A stretch of 64,000 nt of DNA, taken from Haloarcula sp. DT43 (lineage in GTDB: Archaea > Halobacteriota > Halobacteria > Halobacteriales > Haloarculaceae). Positions 1 to 8,941 of the stretch are shown here, piece after piece. The notes under the pieces were generated by a model. It saw only the letters and a program-made list of their open reading frames with translations, had not been told where the DNA came from and made no database searches. The stretch is from contig NZ_JAYMGZ010000002.1 of assembly GCF_037078405.1 (NCBI RefSeq), positions 372,001 through 436,000 of the forward strand. The letters run 5' to 3'. The translations under genes and the position numbers were made by a program. Position 1 is the first letter of the stretch. The number at the start of each line of letters is the position of its first letter.

Positions 1-1065
1 CTCTCGCACCTCCCGTTTGCGGAGCAGGTACAGGAAGAAGGGCGCGCCCAGCGCGGCGGTGACGATGCCGACCGGGACCTCGGCGCTGCCCGAGCGCGCG
101 AGCGTGTCCGTCGCGACCAGGAAGGAGGCCCCCGCGAGCGCCGCCGTCGGGAGCAGTATCCGGTGGTCCGGGCCGACGAGCAGTCGCATGACGTGGGGGA
201 CGATGAGGCCGACGAAGCCGATGATTCCGGCGACGGCGACGCCCGCGGCGGTGACGACCGAGGACAGGGCGAGCAGGACCCGCTTGGTCCGCTCGACTTC
301 GATGCCGAGGCTCTGGGCGTCCTCCTCGCCCAGCAGCATGACGTTCAGGTCGCGGGCGTAGGCCAGCAGGACGACGAACGGGACGGCGACCAGGAGGACG
401 CTGGTGGTGACCTCGGGCCAGGACGCCCCCTTCAGGTGGCCCATCAGCCAGAACAGCGCCCGACGGATGCTCTCGCCGCTGTGGAGGAGCAGAAAGGAGA
501 CGACCGCGCCGAGGAACGTCTGGACGGCGACGCCGGCCAGCAGGAGCGTGGCGACGGGCGTCTCGCCGTTGCGCGTCGCGATGAGGTAGACGCCGAAGGC
601 GGAGAGGATCGCCCCCGCGAAGGCCGCGCCGCGCAGGCCGAGACCGAGCGGAATCGCGACCGGCGCGACGATGTAGCCGACAGCACCGACCGCCGCGCCG
701 GAGGAGACGCCGATGATGGAGGGGTCGGCCATCGGATTCCGGAAGATGCCCTGCATGATGGTGCCCGCGGCGGCGAGCGAGAAGCCGACCACAGCGCCGA
801 GCAGGATGCGGGGCAGACGGACTTGCATGACGATTTGGGTCTGGAGGTCGGTGACGGGATAGACGAACAGGCGGGTCGTGGACACGTCGAGCGCGGGGCC
901 GGAGAGGGAGACGCCGGTCGGGACGGCGACGGCGTTGAGCAGCACCTTCGCGACCGCGGCCGGCGGTATCCACACCGGGCCGATGCCGGCGCTAACCGTC
1001 ACAACGACACCGAGGACGGCGGTGAGGCCGACCGACCACCCGACGGAACGCCCCGCGAAACGCAT
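1..1065 (-). CDS. btuC: BtuC/FecCD-type ABC transporter permease (3' end cut by window edge)
   Basis: Membrane permease of an ABC importer for cobalamin or ferric siderophores. The reading frame starts at the ATG complementary to 1063-1065 and stays open for 355 codons to base 1, so only a few residues and the stop are missing (family length is about 330-360 aa). About ten hydrophobic helices are visible. The family-typical stretches 'GFSLAAAGTIMQGIFRNPMA' near residue 95 and 'GIIGFVGLIVPHVMRLLVG' near residue 285 are present; the latter is the loop region that contacts the ATPase. It is divergent from the binding-protein gene at 1124, and the ATPase gene (btuD) is presumably just off the left edge. 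Substrate choice between corrinoid and siderophore cannot be settled from sequence alone. Confidence 0.9.
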   Translation of the reverse strand, partial: MRFAGRSVGWSVGLTAVLGVVVTVSAGIGPVWIPPAAVAKVLLNAVAVPTGVSLSGPALDVSTTRLFVYPVTDLQTQIVMQVRLPRILLGAVVGFSLAAAGTIMQGIFRNPMADPSIIGVSSGAAVGAVGYIVAPVAIPLGLGLRGAAFAGAILSAFGVYLIATRNGETPVATLLLAGVAVQTFLGAVVSFLLLHSGESIRRALFWLMGHLKGASWPEVTTSVLLVAVPFVVLLAYARDLNVMLLGEEDAQSLGIEVERTKRVLLALSSVVTAAGVAVAGIIGFVGLIVPHVMRLLVGPDHRILLPTAALAGASFLVATDTLARSGSAEVPVGIVTAALGAPFFLYLLRKREVRE

Positions 1066-1090
1066 GTATGAAAGCCCAGTTGCAGTAGAT

Positions 1091-1100
1091 AAGTATTTAT
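1091..1100. promoter_or_regulatory. AT-rich box shared by two divergent leaderless promoters
   Basis: The bases aagtatttat are centred about 28 bases before the ATG at 1124. Read on the other strand (ataaatactt), they lie about 29 bases before the minus-strand ATG at 1065. One AT-rich element therefore sits at the TATA position for both genes, which have only 58 bases between them. That fits coordinated control of the permease and binding protein. Confidence 0.6.
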
Positions 1101-1123
1101 TGCTCCTGGCACCCGCATAGACC

Positions 1124-2215
1124 ATGCGACGCCTGTCTCTCGTCTGTGTCCTCGTCTTGCTCGCGGGCTCGATTGCGGCCCCGACCGCAGCGACGGCGAC
1201 CACGCAGGCCGACGACTGCTCGTTCCCGGTGACCGTGACCGACGCGACCGGGACCGAGGTCACCATCGAGGAGCGCCCGGAGCGGGTCACGACGACGAAC
1301 CCCTCGGCCGCCCAGACGATGTGGGAAATCGGCGGCCGGTCGCAGGTCGTCGGGCTGACCCAGTACGCCGGCTACCTGGACGGCGCTGAGAGCCGGGAAA
1401 ACGTCTCGGCCAGTTTCGGCGTCAGCGTTGAGAGAGTCGTCGGGACCGAGCCGGACCTCGTGCTCGCCCCGAACGCCAGCGCCGGCGACGTGGCACCGCT
1501 CCGACAGGCCGGCCTGACGGTGTATCACTTCCGCGCCGCGACGACCGTCGACGACATCCGCGAGAAGACGACCACGACCGGTCGGCTGACCGGGAACTGC
1601 GACGGTGCGGCCGCGGCCAACGCCTGGATGGACGCGAACGTCGCGGCCGTCGACGAGGTGACCGCCGGCGTCGAGGACCGCCCGAAGGCGCTGTACCCGC
1701 TGGGGAGCGGCTACGTGGCCGCCGGGGACACGTTCATCAGTTCGCTCATCGACCTCGCCGGCGCGGAGAACGTCGCCGCGCGCAACCACACGGGGTACCC
1801 GCAACTCAGCGACGAAGTGATCCTGCGACTGGACCCCGAGGTGCTGTTCGTCACCGAGAACTCGGCGGGGATCGCGGCGACGGAACCGTACGCGAGCACC
1901 ACCGCCGGCGAGCGAAACGCCACGGTGTCCCTGCTGGTCAGGAACCTCAATCAGCCCGCGCCCCGGAGCGTCGTCAACGTCGCGCACAACGCCACCGCAC
2001 AGCTGTATCCCGACCGCTACGACGCCGACAGCTACGTCCCCCGGTCGGTGGCGACGCCGACCGAGACCCGGACGAGCGACCCGACGCCCGCGGACCACAC
2101 GCCGAGCACGGACCAGCCCACGACGGCGGCCAGCGGCCCCGGCTTCACCGCCGTCGGGGCGCTCGTCGCACTGCTCGCGCTCCTCTGTGCGCTCGGGGTC
2201 CGACGGCGGGAGTAG
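1124..2215 (+). CDS. btuF: PGF-CTERM-anchored corrinoid/siderophore ABC substrate-binding protein
   Basis: Extracytoplasmic binding protein of the BtuF/FepB type, 363 aa. It has a signal peptide (residues 1-25, hydrophobic and Ala-rich), then two lobes. The N-lobe contains the family's 'ERVTTTNPSAAQTMWEIG' beginning, and a Thr/Pro-rich linker runs from about 305 to 338. The C-terminus is 'PGFTAVGALVALLALLCALG' followed by RRRE, a textbook PGF-CTERM signal for archaeosortase processing and lipid anchoring. The ATG at 1124 has a TATA box 28 bases upstream and needs no leader. The gene is divergent from the permease, so the two probably form one importer; the next gene follows after 2 bases. Confidence 0.88.
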   Translation: MRRLSLVCVLVLLAGSIAAPTAATATTQADDCSFPVTVTDATGTEVTIEERPERVTTTNPSAAQTMWEIGGRSQVVGLTQYAGYLDGAESRENVSASFGVSVERVVGTEPDLVLAPNASAGDVAPLRQAGLTVYHFRAATTVDDIREKTTTTGRLTGNCDGAAAANAWMDANVAAVDEVTAGVEDRPKALYPLGSGYVAAGDTFISSLIDLAGAENVAARNHTGYPQLSDEVILRLDPEVLFVTENSAGIAATEPYASTTAGERNATVSLLVRNLNQPAPRSVVNVAHNATAQLYPDRYDADSYVPRSVATPTETRTSDPTPADHTPSTDQPTTAASGPGFTAVGALVALLALLCALGVRRRE

Positions 2216-2217
2216 CC

Positions 2218-2946
2218 GTGGACAAGCAAGCCATCCGAGAGCGGGTGTGGGACGCGCTGGAAGAGCGCGGCGTCGCCCGCTTTCCGTTCCCGCCACACGA
2301 CCGGATTCCGAACTTCGCGGGCGCGGAGGCGGCCGCACAGCGCCTGACCGAGACACCGGTCTGGGACGCCGCCGAGACGGTGAAGGCGAACCCCGACGCG
2401 CCGCAGTTGGCGGTCCGACGGGCGGCGCTCCGGGCGGGCAAGACGGTGTACATGGCCGTGCCGCGCCTGCGAGACGAGCGGTGTTTCTACGAACTCGACC
2501 CCGCCGAACTGACCGACATCGAGGCCGCCCCGGCGGTGTCGAACGTCGCCGACCACGCGCGCCAGGTCGGGCCCGAGGCCGTCGGGACTGTCGACCTCGT
2601 CGTCTCGGGGTCGGTCGCGGTCACCGAAGACGGCGCGCGAATCGGCAAGGGCGAGGGGTACAGCGACCTCGAATACGCCGTCCTCCGGGAACTGGGGCTG
2701 GTCGACGACGACACGCCGGTCGCGACGACGGTCCACGAACTTCAGATTGTGGGCGGCCCTGAGGGTGTTGTCGACACCGCCGTGCCCGTCGACGACCACG
2801 ACGTGCCGATGGACTGGGTCGTGACGCCGGACCGCACCGTCGAGACCGAGACGCCACACCCGCGACCGACTGGCGTCGACTGGGACGCGCTCTCGGCGGC
2901 CCGCGTCGACGAGATGCCGGTGCTTTCGACCCGCCGGCCCGACTGA
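2218..2946 (+). CDS. 5-formyltetrahydrofolate cyclo-ligase-like protein
   Basis: A 242-aa protein of the 5-formyl-THF cyclo-ligase/MTHFSD fold, which in characterised members converts 5-formyl-THF to 5,10-methenyl-THF using ATP. The N-terminus 'KQAIRERVWDALEERGVARF' and the later 'VVSGSVAVTEDGARIGKGEG' with 'YSDLEYAVLRELG' match the family's substrate-loop region (G-x-G-x-G-Y-x-D). The start is a GTG two bases after the preceding stop, implying co-transcription and translational coupling. The physiological substrate in haloarchaea is not shown by the sequence. Confidence 0.78.
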   Translation: MDKQAIRERVWDALEERGVARFPFPPHDRIPNFAGAEAAAQRLTETPVWDAAETVKANPDAPQLAVRRAALRAGKTVYMAVPRLRDERCFYELDPAELTDIEAAPAVSNVADHARQVGPEAVGTVDLVVSGSVAVTEDGARIGKGEGYSDLEYAVLRELGLVDDDTPVATTVHELQIVGGPEGVVDTAVPVDDHDVPMDWVVTPDRTVETETPHPRPTGVDWDALSAARVDEMPVLSTRRPD

Positions 2947-2999
2947 ATCGCACCCGCGACGGCGGGCCACCCGTGGTAGCGACTCCTTACTGGCGGTAC

Positions 3000-3008
3000 A
3001 ACTTTAGC
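3000..3008 (+). promoter_or_regulatory. TATA-like box for the kinase gene at 3030
   Basis: The bases actttagcc are centred about 26 bases before the ATG, the usual haloarchaeal leaderless geometry. Confidence 0.45.
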
Positions 3009-3029
3009 CCCACACACCCTTGAACAGGT

Positions 3030-4949
3030 ATGGATACACCCGTGGCCGCGTCGGACCGTCACGGGAGCGACGAAGCGGCCGGGCGGCTCCGTCTCCTCTA
3101 CGTCGACCCTGACTGTGACGACGTCACTGCGGTCAGAGAGGCGCTGACCGAGAACACCGACGAGTTTACCCTGACGGTGTGTGAGACGGCGGACGACGCG
3201 CTCGAAGCCCTGGAGAGTGCGGCGTACGACTGCGTCGTCAGCGAGTACCGGCTGCCGGACCGCGACGGGGTCGAACTGCTTGAGTCCGTCCGAGAGCGGT
3301 CGCGTGACCTCCCCTTCCTCCTCTTTACCGACGACGGCGACGAACGCGTGGCCAGCGACGCGATTTCGGCCGGCGTCACGGACTACGTGACGAAGACGCC
3401 CCTCCCGGAACAGACGGAACGGCTCCGACAGCGCATCACGTCGGCCGTCACCCGCTACCAGGAGGAGGCGGACATCCTCGACCGGATGACCGACGCGTTC
3501 TTCGCGGTGGACGAGAACTGGGAGTTCACCTACGCCAACGAGCGCGGCCGGCGCGTCATCGGCCGCGCGATGGCGGAGGACGGGGAGACGTCGGGCCTGC
3601 TGGGGCGCAACGTCTGGGAGGCGGTCCCGTCCCTCGAGGGGACGGAGTTCAGCAAGCAGTACCGGAAGGCGATGGCCAACCAGGAGCCGACGTCGTTCGA
3701 GGCGTACTTCGAGCCGCTGCAGACCTGGTTCGAAGTGTCCGTGTACCCGTCGCCGACGGGTATCTCGGTGTACTTCCGGGACATCACCGAGCGCCACGAA
3801 CGCGAGGAGGAGATACGCGAGCGAGAGCGGACGGTCAGGGAGGTCTACCGGGTCGTCTCCCGCAAGGACCTGGCGTTCGAGGAGAAGGTCGAGCGACTGC
3901 TCGAAATCGGCCAGAACGTCCTCGGGACGTCGACGGCCGCCCTCTCGCACATCGACGGCGACCGGTACGTCTTCGAAATCGTCCACGACCGGACGGGGGC
4001 CACCGAGGCGGGCGATACGGTCCCGCTGGAGGCGACGAACTGCGAGCGGGCCGTCGCCGAGGAGCAGACGCTGGTGCTCGCCGACGTCGCCGCGGACCGG
4101 CCGGACCTGACCGACAGGGCGGGGTACACGGAGATGGGCGTCTCCTGTTACCTCGGAACCCCGGTCGTTGTCGACGGGTCGGTGTACGGCACGTTCTGCT
4201 TCTACGGGACGGAACCCCGGGACTCCTTCTCGGAGTGGGAGGTCACGCTCGTCGAGTTGATGGGCAACTGGGTCAGCTACGAGCAGGAACGGGAACGTCG
4301 CGAGCGGGAACTCACCCGCGAGCGGAACCGGCTGGAGGAGTTCGCGAGCGTCGTCTCCCACGACCTCCGGAACCCGCTGAACGTCGCCTTCGGCCGCCTC
4401 GCGCTCATCGACGACGAGTACGACGGGGACCCGGACCACGTCGAGTCGCTCCGCCGCGCGCTCGAACGGATGGACGAACTCATCGACGACGTGCTCGCGC
4501 TCGCGCGCGGGGGCCACAAGGTCGTCGACGCGACCGACGGGTCGCTGGACGACATCATCACGGCCGCCTGGGACACCGTCGAGAGTTCGGACGCGACGCT
4601 CGAACGGACCGACACGGACGCGCAAATCACCGGCGACCAGACGCGCCTCCAGCAACTGTTCGAGAACCTCTTTCGAAACAGCGTGGAACACAGCGATGGC
4701 CCCGTAACCGTCAGCGTCGGAACCCTCTCGGGCGGGCGGGGGTTCTACGTGGCCGACGACGGCCCCGGCATCCCCGAGGACGAGCGCGAGGACGTGTTCG
4801 AACGCGGCTACACCACGAGCGACGAGGGGACCGGCTTCGGGCTGGCAATCGTCTCCGAAATCGTCGACGCACACGGTGGCCGCATCACCGTCGCGGAGAG
4901 CGAGGACGGCGGTGTCCGCTTCGACGTGACCGGGATTCAGGTCGACTGA
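3030..4949 (+). CDS. Hybrid histidine kinase: REC-PAS-GAF-HisKA-HATPase
   Basis: Cytoplasmic sensor kinase of 639 aa without membrane segments. A receiver domain (about 18-140) is followed by PAS (about 150-250), GAF (about 275-420), HisKA with phospho-accepting His444 in 'SVVSHDLRNPLN', and HATPase_c. The ATPase has the N box 'LQQLFENLFRNSVEHS', the G1 box 'DDGPGIP' and the G2 box 'GTGFGLAIV'. The receiver carries Glu72 in 'CVVSEYRLPDRDG' where the phospho-acceptor Asp is expected; the N-terminal acidic pair and the C-terminal Lys are retained. It is transcribed alone, and its 3' end overlaps the convergent flavoprotein gene by 13 bases. The signal sensed is unknown. Confidence 0.9.
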   Translation: MDTPVAASDRHGSDEAAGRLRLLYVDPDCDDVTAVREALTENTDEFTLTVCETADDALEALESAAYDCVVSEYRLPDRDGVELLESVRERSRDLPFLLFTDDGDERVASDAISAGVTDYVTKTPLPEQTERLRQRITSAVTRYQEEADILDRMTDAFFAVDENWEFTYANERGRRVIGRAMAEDGETSGLLGRNVWEAVPSLEGTEFSKQYRKAMANQEPTSFEAYFEPLQTWFEVSVYPSPTGISVYFRDITERHEREEEIRERERTVREVYRVVSRKDLAFEEKVERLLEIGQNVLGTSTAALSHIDGDRYVFEIVHDRTGATEAGDTVPLEATNCERAVAEEQTLVLADVAADRPDLTDRAGYTEMGVSCYLGTPVVVDGSVYGTFCFYGTEPRDSFSEWEVTLVELMGNWVSYEQERERRERELTRERNRLEEFASVVSHDLRNPLNVAFGRLALIDDEYDGDPDHVESLRRALERMDELIDDVLALARGGHKVVDATDGSLDDIITAAWDTVESSDATLERTDTDAQITGDQTRLQQLFENLFRNSVEHSDGPVTVSVGTLSGGRGFYVADDGPGIPEDEREDVFERGYTTSDEGTGFGLAIVSEIVDAHGGRITVAESEDGGVRFDVTGIQVD

Positions 4950-6346
4950 AGCTCGTCGACGCAGTCCCGAATCAGCCCGTCGACGTTCTCCGGCAGCGTC
5001 GGGTGGTAGGCCCGGTCGGGCAGGTCACGCACGTCCAGCCCTAGCTCGACGACAATCTGGAACGTCTTGGCGAAACTGTCGGCGTGGTAGTGCATGCCTT
5101 GCCAGCCCAGCACCGTCCCGTCGTCGGCGTCGACGACGAGCTTCGCCAGCCCCTCGGGCACGTCCTTCGACTTGAACACGCCGTCGTCGCTGGCCTGGCG
5201 CGTCGCCGTGACCACGTCGTAGCCCGCCTCTCTCGCGGTCTGTTCGCTGTGGCCGACGCGGGCGAACGGGTAGACCCCGAGCCCGGAGAAGATGACGTGG
5301 TGGTGGACGTTCCGGTATTCTTCGAGGGTCCCGCCGGCTTCCTGCCGGAGGATGTTCTCGGCGGCGGTGAAGCCCTGCTCCTTGGCGACGTGGAGAATCG
5401 GCTCCTTCCCGTTGACGTCGCCGACGGCGTAGATGTGGTCGGCGTCGCGGGTCTGCATCGTGTCCCGCACCCAGTCGCCCACGACGGAGACGGGCGTGTT
5501 TTCGAGCCCCAGCCCCTCGACGGTCGGGCGGCGGCCGGTAAAGAGGAACAGCTGGTCGGCCTCGAAGGTCTCCTCGCGCCCGTCGTCGTACTCGACGGTG
5601 AGCCGGACGCCGCCGTCGTCGGTCTCCTCCAGGGCCTTCTCGTGGCAGTTCGTCGGGATGGTCACGTCCCAGTTGTCCTCGTAGATGTCCAGTGCCTCGT
5701 CGCCGAACTCCGGGTCGCCCTCGTCGATGGGCCGGTCGTCGTGTTCGACGACCGTGAGCTCCATCCCGCCGGCCTCGGCGAGGTACGGGACCAACTCCAT
5801 CCCGATGTAGCCAAAGCCCATCACGATGCCGGAGTCGGGGAACTCCGTGGCGTCGAGCACCTGGTCGCTGGTCATGAAATCCACCCCGCCGATGCCGGGC
5901 GTGTCCGGGACGTTCACGCTGGAGCCGGTGGCGACGACGACGTAGTCGGCCTCGTGGTCCTCGCCGCCGGCCCGGACCGTGTGCTCGTCGACGAACGTCG
6001 CGGTGTCGTGGACGAAGGTCACGTCCTCGCGCTCGGCCATCTCGTGGATGGAGGCCCGCCGGTGGCCGGCCCAACCGAGGACGTGGTCGTCCTTGCGCTC
6101 GACGACCGCCTCCAGGTCGACCTCGGGAACGTCGCCGACGAGGCGCTCGTCGTGGCGCGCCTGAAACCGGTGTGCGGCCGCGGAGAGGACTTCCTTGGAC
6201 GGCATGCAGCCCCGCAGGATACAGAGGCCGCCGCCGGGCTCGCCGTTGTCGATGAGCGTGAGTTCGATGTCCTCTTCCCCGACGAGTTCCCCGGCGACCG
6301 CGGCCCCGGCGCTCCCGTACGCGCCGATGATGACGACGTGAGTCAT
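4937..6346 (-). CDS. Dihydrolipoamide dehydrogenase-like pyridine nucleotide-disulfide oxidoreductase
   Basis: FAD-dependent oxidoreductase of 469 aa. The N-terminal FAD motif is slightly degenerate ('VVIIGAYGSAGAAVAGELV'). It is followed by the redox-active CX4C pair 'LCILRGCMPSK', a central NAD(P) Rossmann motif ('VMGFGYIGMELVPYLAEAGG'), the second FAD motif 'HIYAVGDVNG', and a dimerisation domain with the catalytic 'HYHADSF...HPTLPE' region. The motif set is that of Lpd/mercuric reductase-like proteins. No lipoyl-dependent complex genes lie beside it, so the partner is unknown. The promoter is the TATA-like gcctttattt (minus strand, 6370-6379), 28 bases before the ATG. Confidence 0.82.
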   Translation of the reverse strand: MTHVVIIGAYGSAGAAVAGELVGEEDIELTLIDNGEPGGGLCILRGCMPSKEVLSAAAHRFQARHDERLVGDVPEVDLEAVVERKDDHVLGWAGHRRASIHEMAEREDVTFVHDTATFVDEHTVRAGGEDHEADYVVVATGSSVNVPDTPGIGGVDFMTSDQVLDATEFPDSGIVMGFGYIGMELVPYLAEAGGMELTVVEHDDRPIDEGDPEFGDEALDIYEDNWDVTIPTNCHEKALEETDDGGVRLTVEYDDGREETFEADQLFLFTGRRPTVEGLGLENTPVSVVGDWVRDTMQTRDADHIYAVGDVNGKEPILHVAKEQGFTAAENILRQEAGGTLEEYRNVHHHVIFSGLGVYPFARVGHSEQTAREAGYDVVTATRQASDDGVFKSKDVPEGLAKLVVDADDGTVLGWQGMHYHADSFAKTFQIVVELGLDVRDLPDRAYHPTLPENVDGLIRDCVDELQST

Positions 6347-6369
6347 ACTCGTGCTAGGACCGTGCCGTC

Positions 6370-6379
6370 AAATAAAGGC
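6370..6379 (-). promoter_or_regulatory. TATA box for the flavoprotein gene ending at 4937
   Basis: Minus-strand gcctttattt is centred 28 bases upstream of the ATG at 6346, so the transcript is probably leaderless. Confidence 0.6.
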
Positions 6380-6421
6380 TTCAGTGGCGTGTCGGCGCCG
6401 GACACGACCGGTGTCGCGGCC

Positions 6422-8938
6422 TCAGTCGTCGCCGTCGACGGGCGCGGGCGGCCGCGACCGGCCGAACCCGACCAGGCCACTGACCGACCAGTCGGCGTTG
6501 AACACCCGGTCCCAGACGATGAGAGCGGAGGGAATCACGAGCAGCGAGGTGACGAAGGCGTACGCGACCGACAGCGCCGTCAGGATGCCGAACTGCCCGA
6601 TTGCGGGGAACACGGCCAGTCCGAGCACGCCGATGCCGAACGTCGTCGTGAGCATGCTGCCCAACAGCGCGCCGCCCGTCCCACGAACGGTCCGGTCAAG
6701 CGCCGTTTCGAGGTCGTTCTCGTCGAGTTCGTCGGCGAACCGGTGGGTGACGTGGACCGAGTAGTCGACCCCCAGCCCGATGGTGATGGCAAGCATCGTC
6801 GCCGTGAGCGCGTTGAACGGGATGTTGAGAACCCGCATCGTCCCGCCGAGCCACGCCACCGTGACGACGACGGGGACGATGTTCACGAGGCCGAGCGACG
6901 GGCGGCCCTCCAGCATGTTGTAGACGAGGATGAGAAACACCGCCGCCCCGGCGAGCGCGATAGCCAGCGACTGAATCGCGGACTCAAGGATGAGGTCCGA
7001 GACGGCCTGGAACACGACGACCGACCCGGTCGCCGTCGCCTGGTACCGGAAGTCGCCGGCCACGTCCTGCGCGTCGGCGGTCACCTCGGCGTCGGTTGCG
7101 TCCGACTCGACCGTGTAGACGACGCGTGCGCTCCGGTAGTCCTCGGTGATGTAGTTCAGCGCCTCGCTTCGGGACGACGAGTCGAGCAGGTACTCGTATA
7201 TCTCCCCGAGGTTGTCGTCCGGGACGCCGTTGTCGTTCCGGTCGTTGCGCTCGACCATCCGGCGGAACTCGGGGTCATCTGCTGCTCGGTCCTGGATGAC
7301 GGTGATGATAGACGTGGAATCGGCGCGCCCGTCCTCGCGGATGAACGAGTCCGGCGGGTCGTTGCCCGCCCGGTACATCTGCTCTAACGCCGCGTCGTTC
7401 CGCATCGGCCCCTCTACGTATATTGTCGCCTGGCTGGACTGTGTCGTGTCGAACCGCTCGTCGAGGAAGTTCGTCACCTCCGTTACGGTGTACTCGCTGG
7501 GGGCGAACGGCTCCGGCAGGGCCTCGACGAAGTCAGGGTTCTCCTCGGGCGGCAGGAAGTCCTCCTGGCTGAACGACGTCGAGACGCCGGTGGCGTAGTA
7601 GCCGGCCCCGACCGTCGAGGCGAGGATGAGCACGAGGAAGAGTATCGGGGTCCGGTCCGCGATGACGACGCCGCCGCGCAACACGTCGCTGAGGGCGGAG
7701 TCCTCCGCGCCCAGCGGGGTCTCGCTGAACGTCGGGATTGGGTAGCGCTGCCGGAGCCGGTCCAGTTCCACCTTCGCGGCTGGCAGGAACACCCCGAAGA
7801 TGAGGAACGTGAAGGTGATGCCGACGGAGGCGACGTAGCCGAAGTCCTGAATCGGCGGCAAGGCGCTCGTGAGGTTCGCGGCGAACCCGATGACCGTCGT
7901 CCCGGTGACGATGAAGAAGGCGACGAGCAGTTGGTCGGTCGTGATTCGCATCGACTGCTGTATCGACGTCCCGTCCTCGCGCTCCTCCCGGTATCGGTTG
8001 ACCGCGTGGATGCCGAAGTCGATCCCGACGGCGAGTATCAGCGGCGGCACTGCGATGAGCATCTGCGAGAAGGGGATGCCGGCGAGCCCCATGAAGCCGA
8101 ACGTCCAGACGACGGCCATAAACAGCGCCAGCAGGCCAAGCGCCATGTCCGCGAGGTCGCGGTAGGCAATCGTCAGGAAAAACAGGATGAAAAGCACCGC
8201 CGCGGGGACCGTCAGGATGAGCGAGTCGCCGACCACGTTCGAGAACTCCTCGGCGACGATACCGCTGCCGAACAGGGTGATGCTACCGTGGTCGGCGCTG
8301 GAGACGGTGAACCCCGCCTGTTGCTGGATGCTCGTCAGCGGGCTCGAACCGCCCTGGCCCGACCCGGAGGAGATGCCCGCCGGGACCTCGTGTGTGACGA
8401 CGCCGATTGTCGCCGACGCCGAGGCGGCCCTGCGGTTGAAGTCCTTGCTCAGCAGCGACTCGAACCGGGTGTTTTGCTCCGCCGCACGCCTGACCGCGGC
8501 GTCGGTGTCGCTCGCCGTCGCGGACTCGACCGCGTATATCTGCTGTTCGGTCGTCGTCGCCTCGGTGTCCAGTTGCTGGGCGACGATGCTCGCGGCGCTG
8601 GACGTCGACGTGACGCGTAGCTCCGGGTGCTGTTCAAGCCGGTGCTGTGACCGCAGCATCCGCAACAGCGCCGGTTTCGAGAGCACGTTGTTGTTCTGCT
8701 GGATGAGCTGTGTGCTTCCCGTGTCCGGCGAGAACGGCGGGGAGAACTTGTCGTTGACCTCCTGAAGTGCCTCCTCGGCCGGCAGCCCGGTCGTGAACTG
8801 CGAGGTCCCGGAATTGGTCGAGACGCCGCCGAGGCCGGCGCTGAAGACCACCGTCACGACCAGGAAGGCGAGTACCACCTTCCGAGAGTCGTTGACGATG
8901 CGGTCGTCCGCCCAGTCGATGTAGCGCTGGTAGTCCAT
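6422..8938 (-). CDS. RND superfamily (MMPL-type) exporter
   Basis: Large membrane transporter of 838 aa with the duplicated RND plan. TM1 lies near residues 22-40, a roughly 200-residue extracellular domain follows, then five helices (about 235-400). TM7 is near 430, a second extracellular domain follows, and five more helices run from about 665 to 825. 'GIDFGIHAVNRYREE' and 'GLGVDYSVHVTHRFADEL' are the paired TM4/TM10 motifs typical of the MMPL/HpnN/SecDF-like branch. The gene starts 3 bases after the stop of the surface-protein gene, so the two are one operon facing a TetR regulator. The substrate (lipid, pigment, drug or protein) cannot be read from the sequence. Confidence 0.88.
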   Translation of the reverse strand: MDYQRYIDWADDRIVNDSRKVVLAFLVVTVVFSAGLGGVSTNSGTSQFTTGLPAEEALQEVNDKFSPPFSPDTGSTQLIQQNNNVLSKPALLRMLRSQHRLEQHPELRVTSTSSAASIVAQQLDTEATTTEQQIYAVESATASDTDAAVRRAAEQNTRFESLLSKDFNRRAASASATIGVVTHEVPAGISSGSGQGGSSPLTSIQQQAGFTVSSADHGSITLFGSGIVAEEFSNVVGDSLILTVPAAVLFILFFLTIAYRDLADMALGLLALFMAVVWTFGFMGLAGIPFSQMLIAVPPLILAVGIDFGIHAVNRYREEREDGTSIQQSMRITTDQLLVAFFIVTGTTVIGFAANLTSALPPIQDFGYVASVGITFTFLIFGVFLPAAKVELDRLRQRYPIPTFSETPLGAEDSALSDVLRGGVVIADRTPILFLVLILASTVGAGYYATGVSTSFSQEDFLPPEENPDFVEALPEPFAPSEYTVTEVTNFLDERFDTTQSSQATIYVEGPMRNDAALEQMYRAGNDPPDSFIREDGRADSTSIITVIQDRAADDPEFRRMVERNDRNDNGVPDDNLGEIYEYLLDSSSRSEALNYITEDYRSARVVYTVESDATDAEVTADAQDVAGDFRYQATATGSVVVFQAVSDLILESAIQSLAIALAGAAVFLILVYNMLEGRPSLGLVNIVPVVVTVAWLGGTMRVLNIPFNALTATMLAITIGLGVDYSVHVTHRFADELDENDLETALDRTVRGTGGALLGSMLTTTFGIGVLGLAVFPAIGQFGILTALSVAYAFVTSLLVIPSALIVWDRVFNADWSVSGLVGFGRSRPPAPVDGDD

Positions 8939-8941
8939 GCG

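Noticed and set aside
1066-1123. Cobalamin riboswitch between btuC and btuF
   Set aside because: The spacer is only 58 bases, far too short for the aptamer, and both transcripts look leaderless.
2742-4874. Very long antisense open frame opposite the hybrid kinase gene
   Set aside because: Shadow frame caused by GC-biased third positions; the translation is Arg/Val/Gly-rich with no domain order, while the plus strand encodes a complete kinase.
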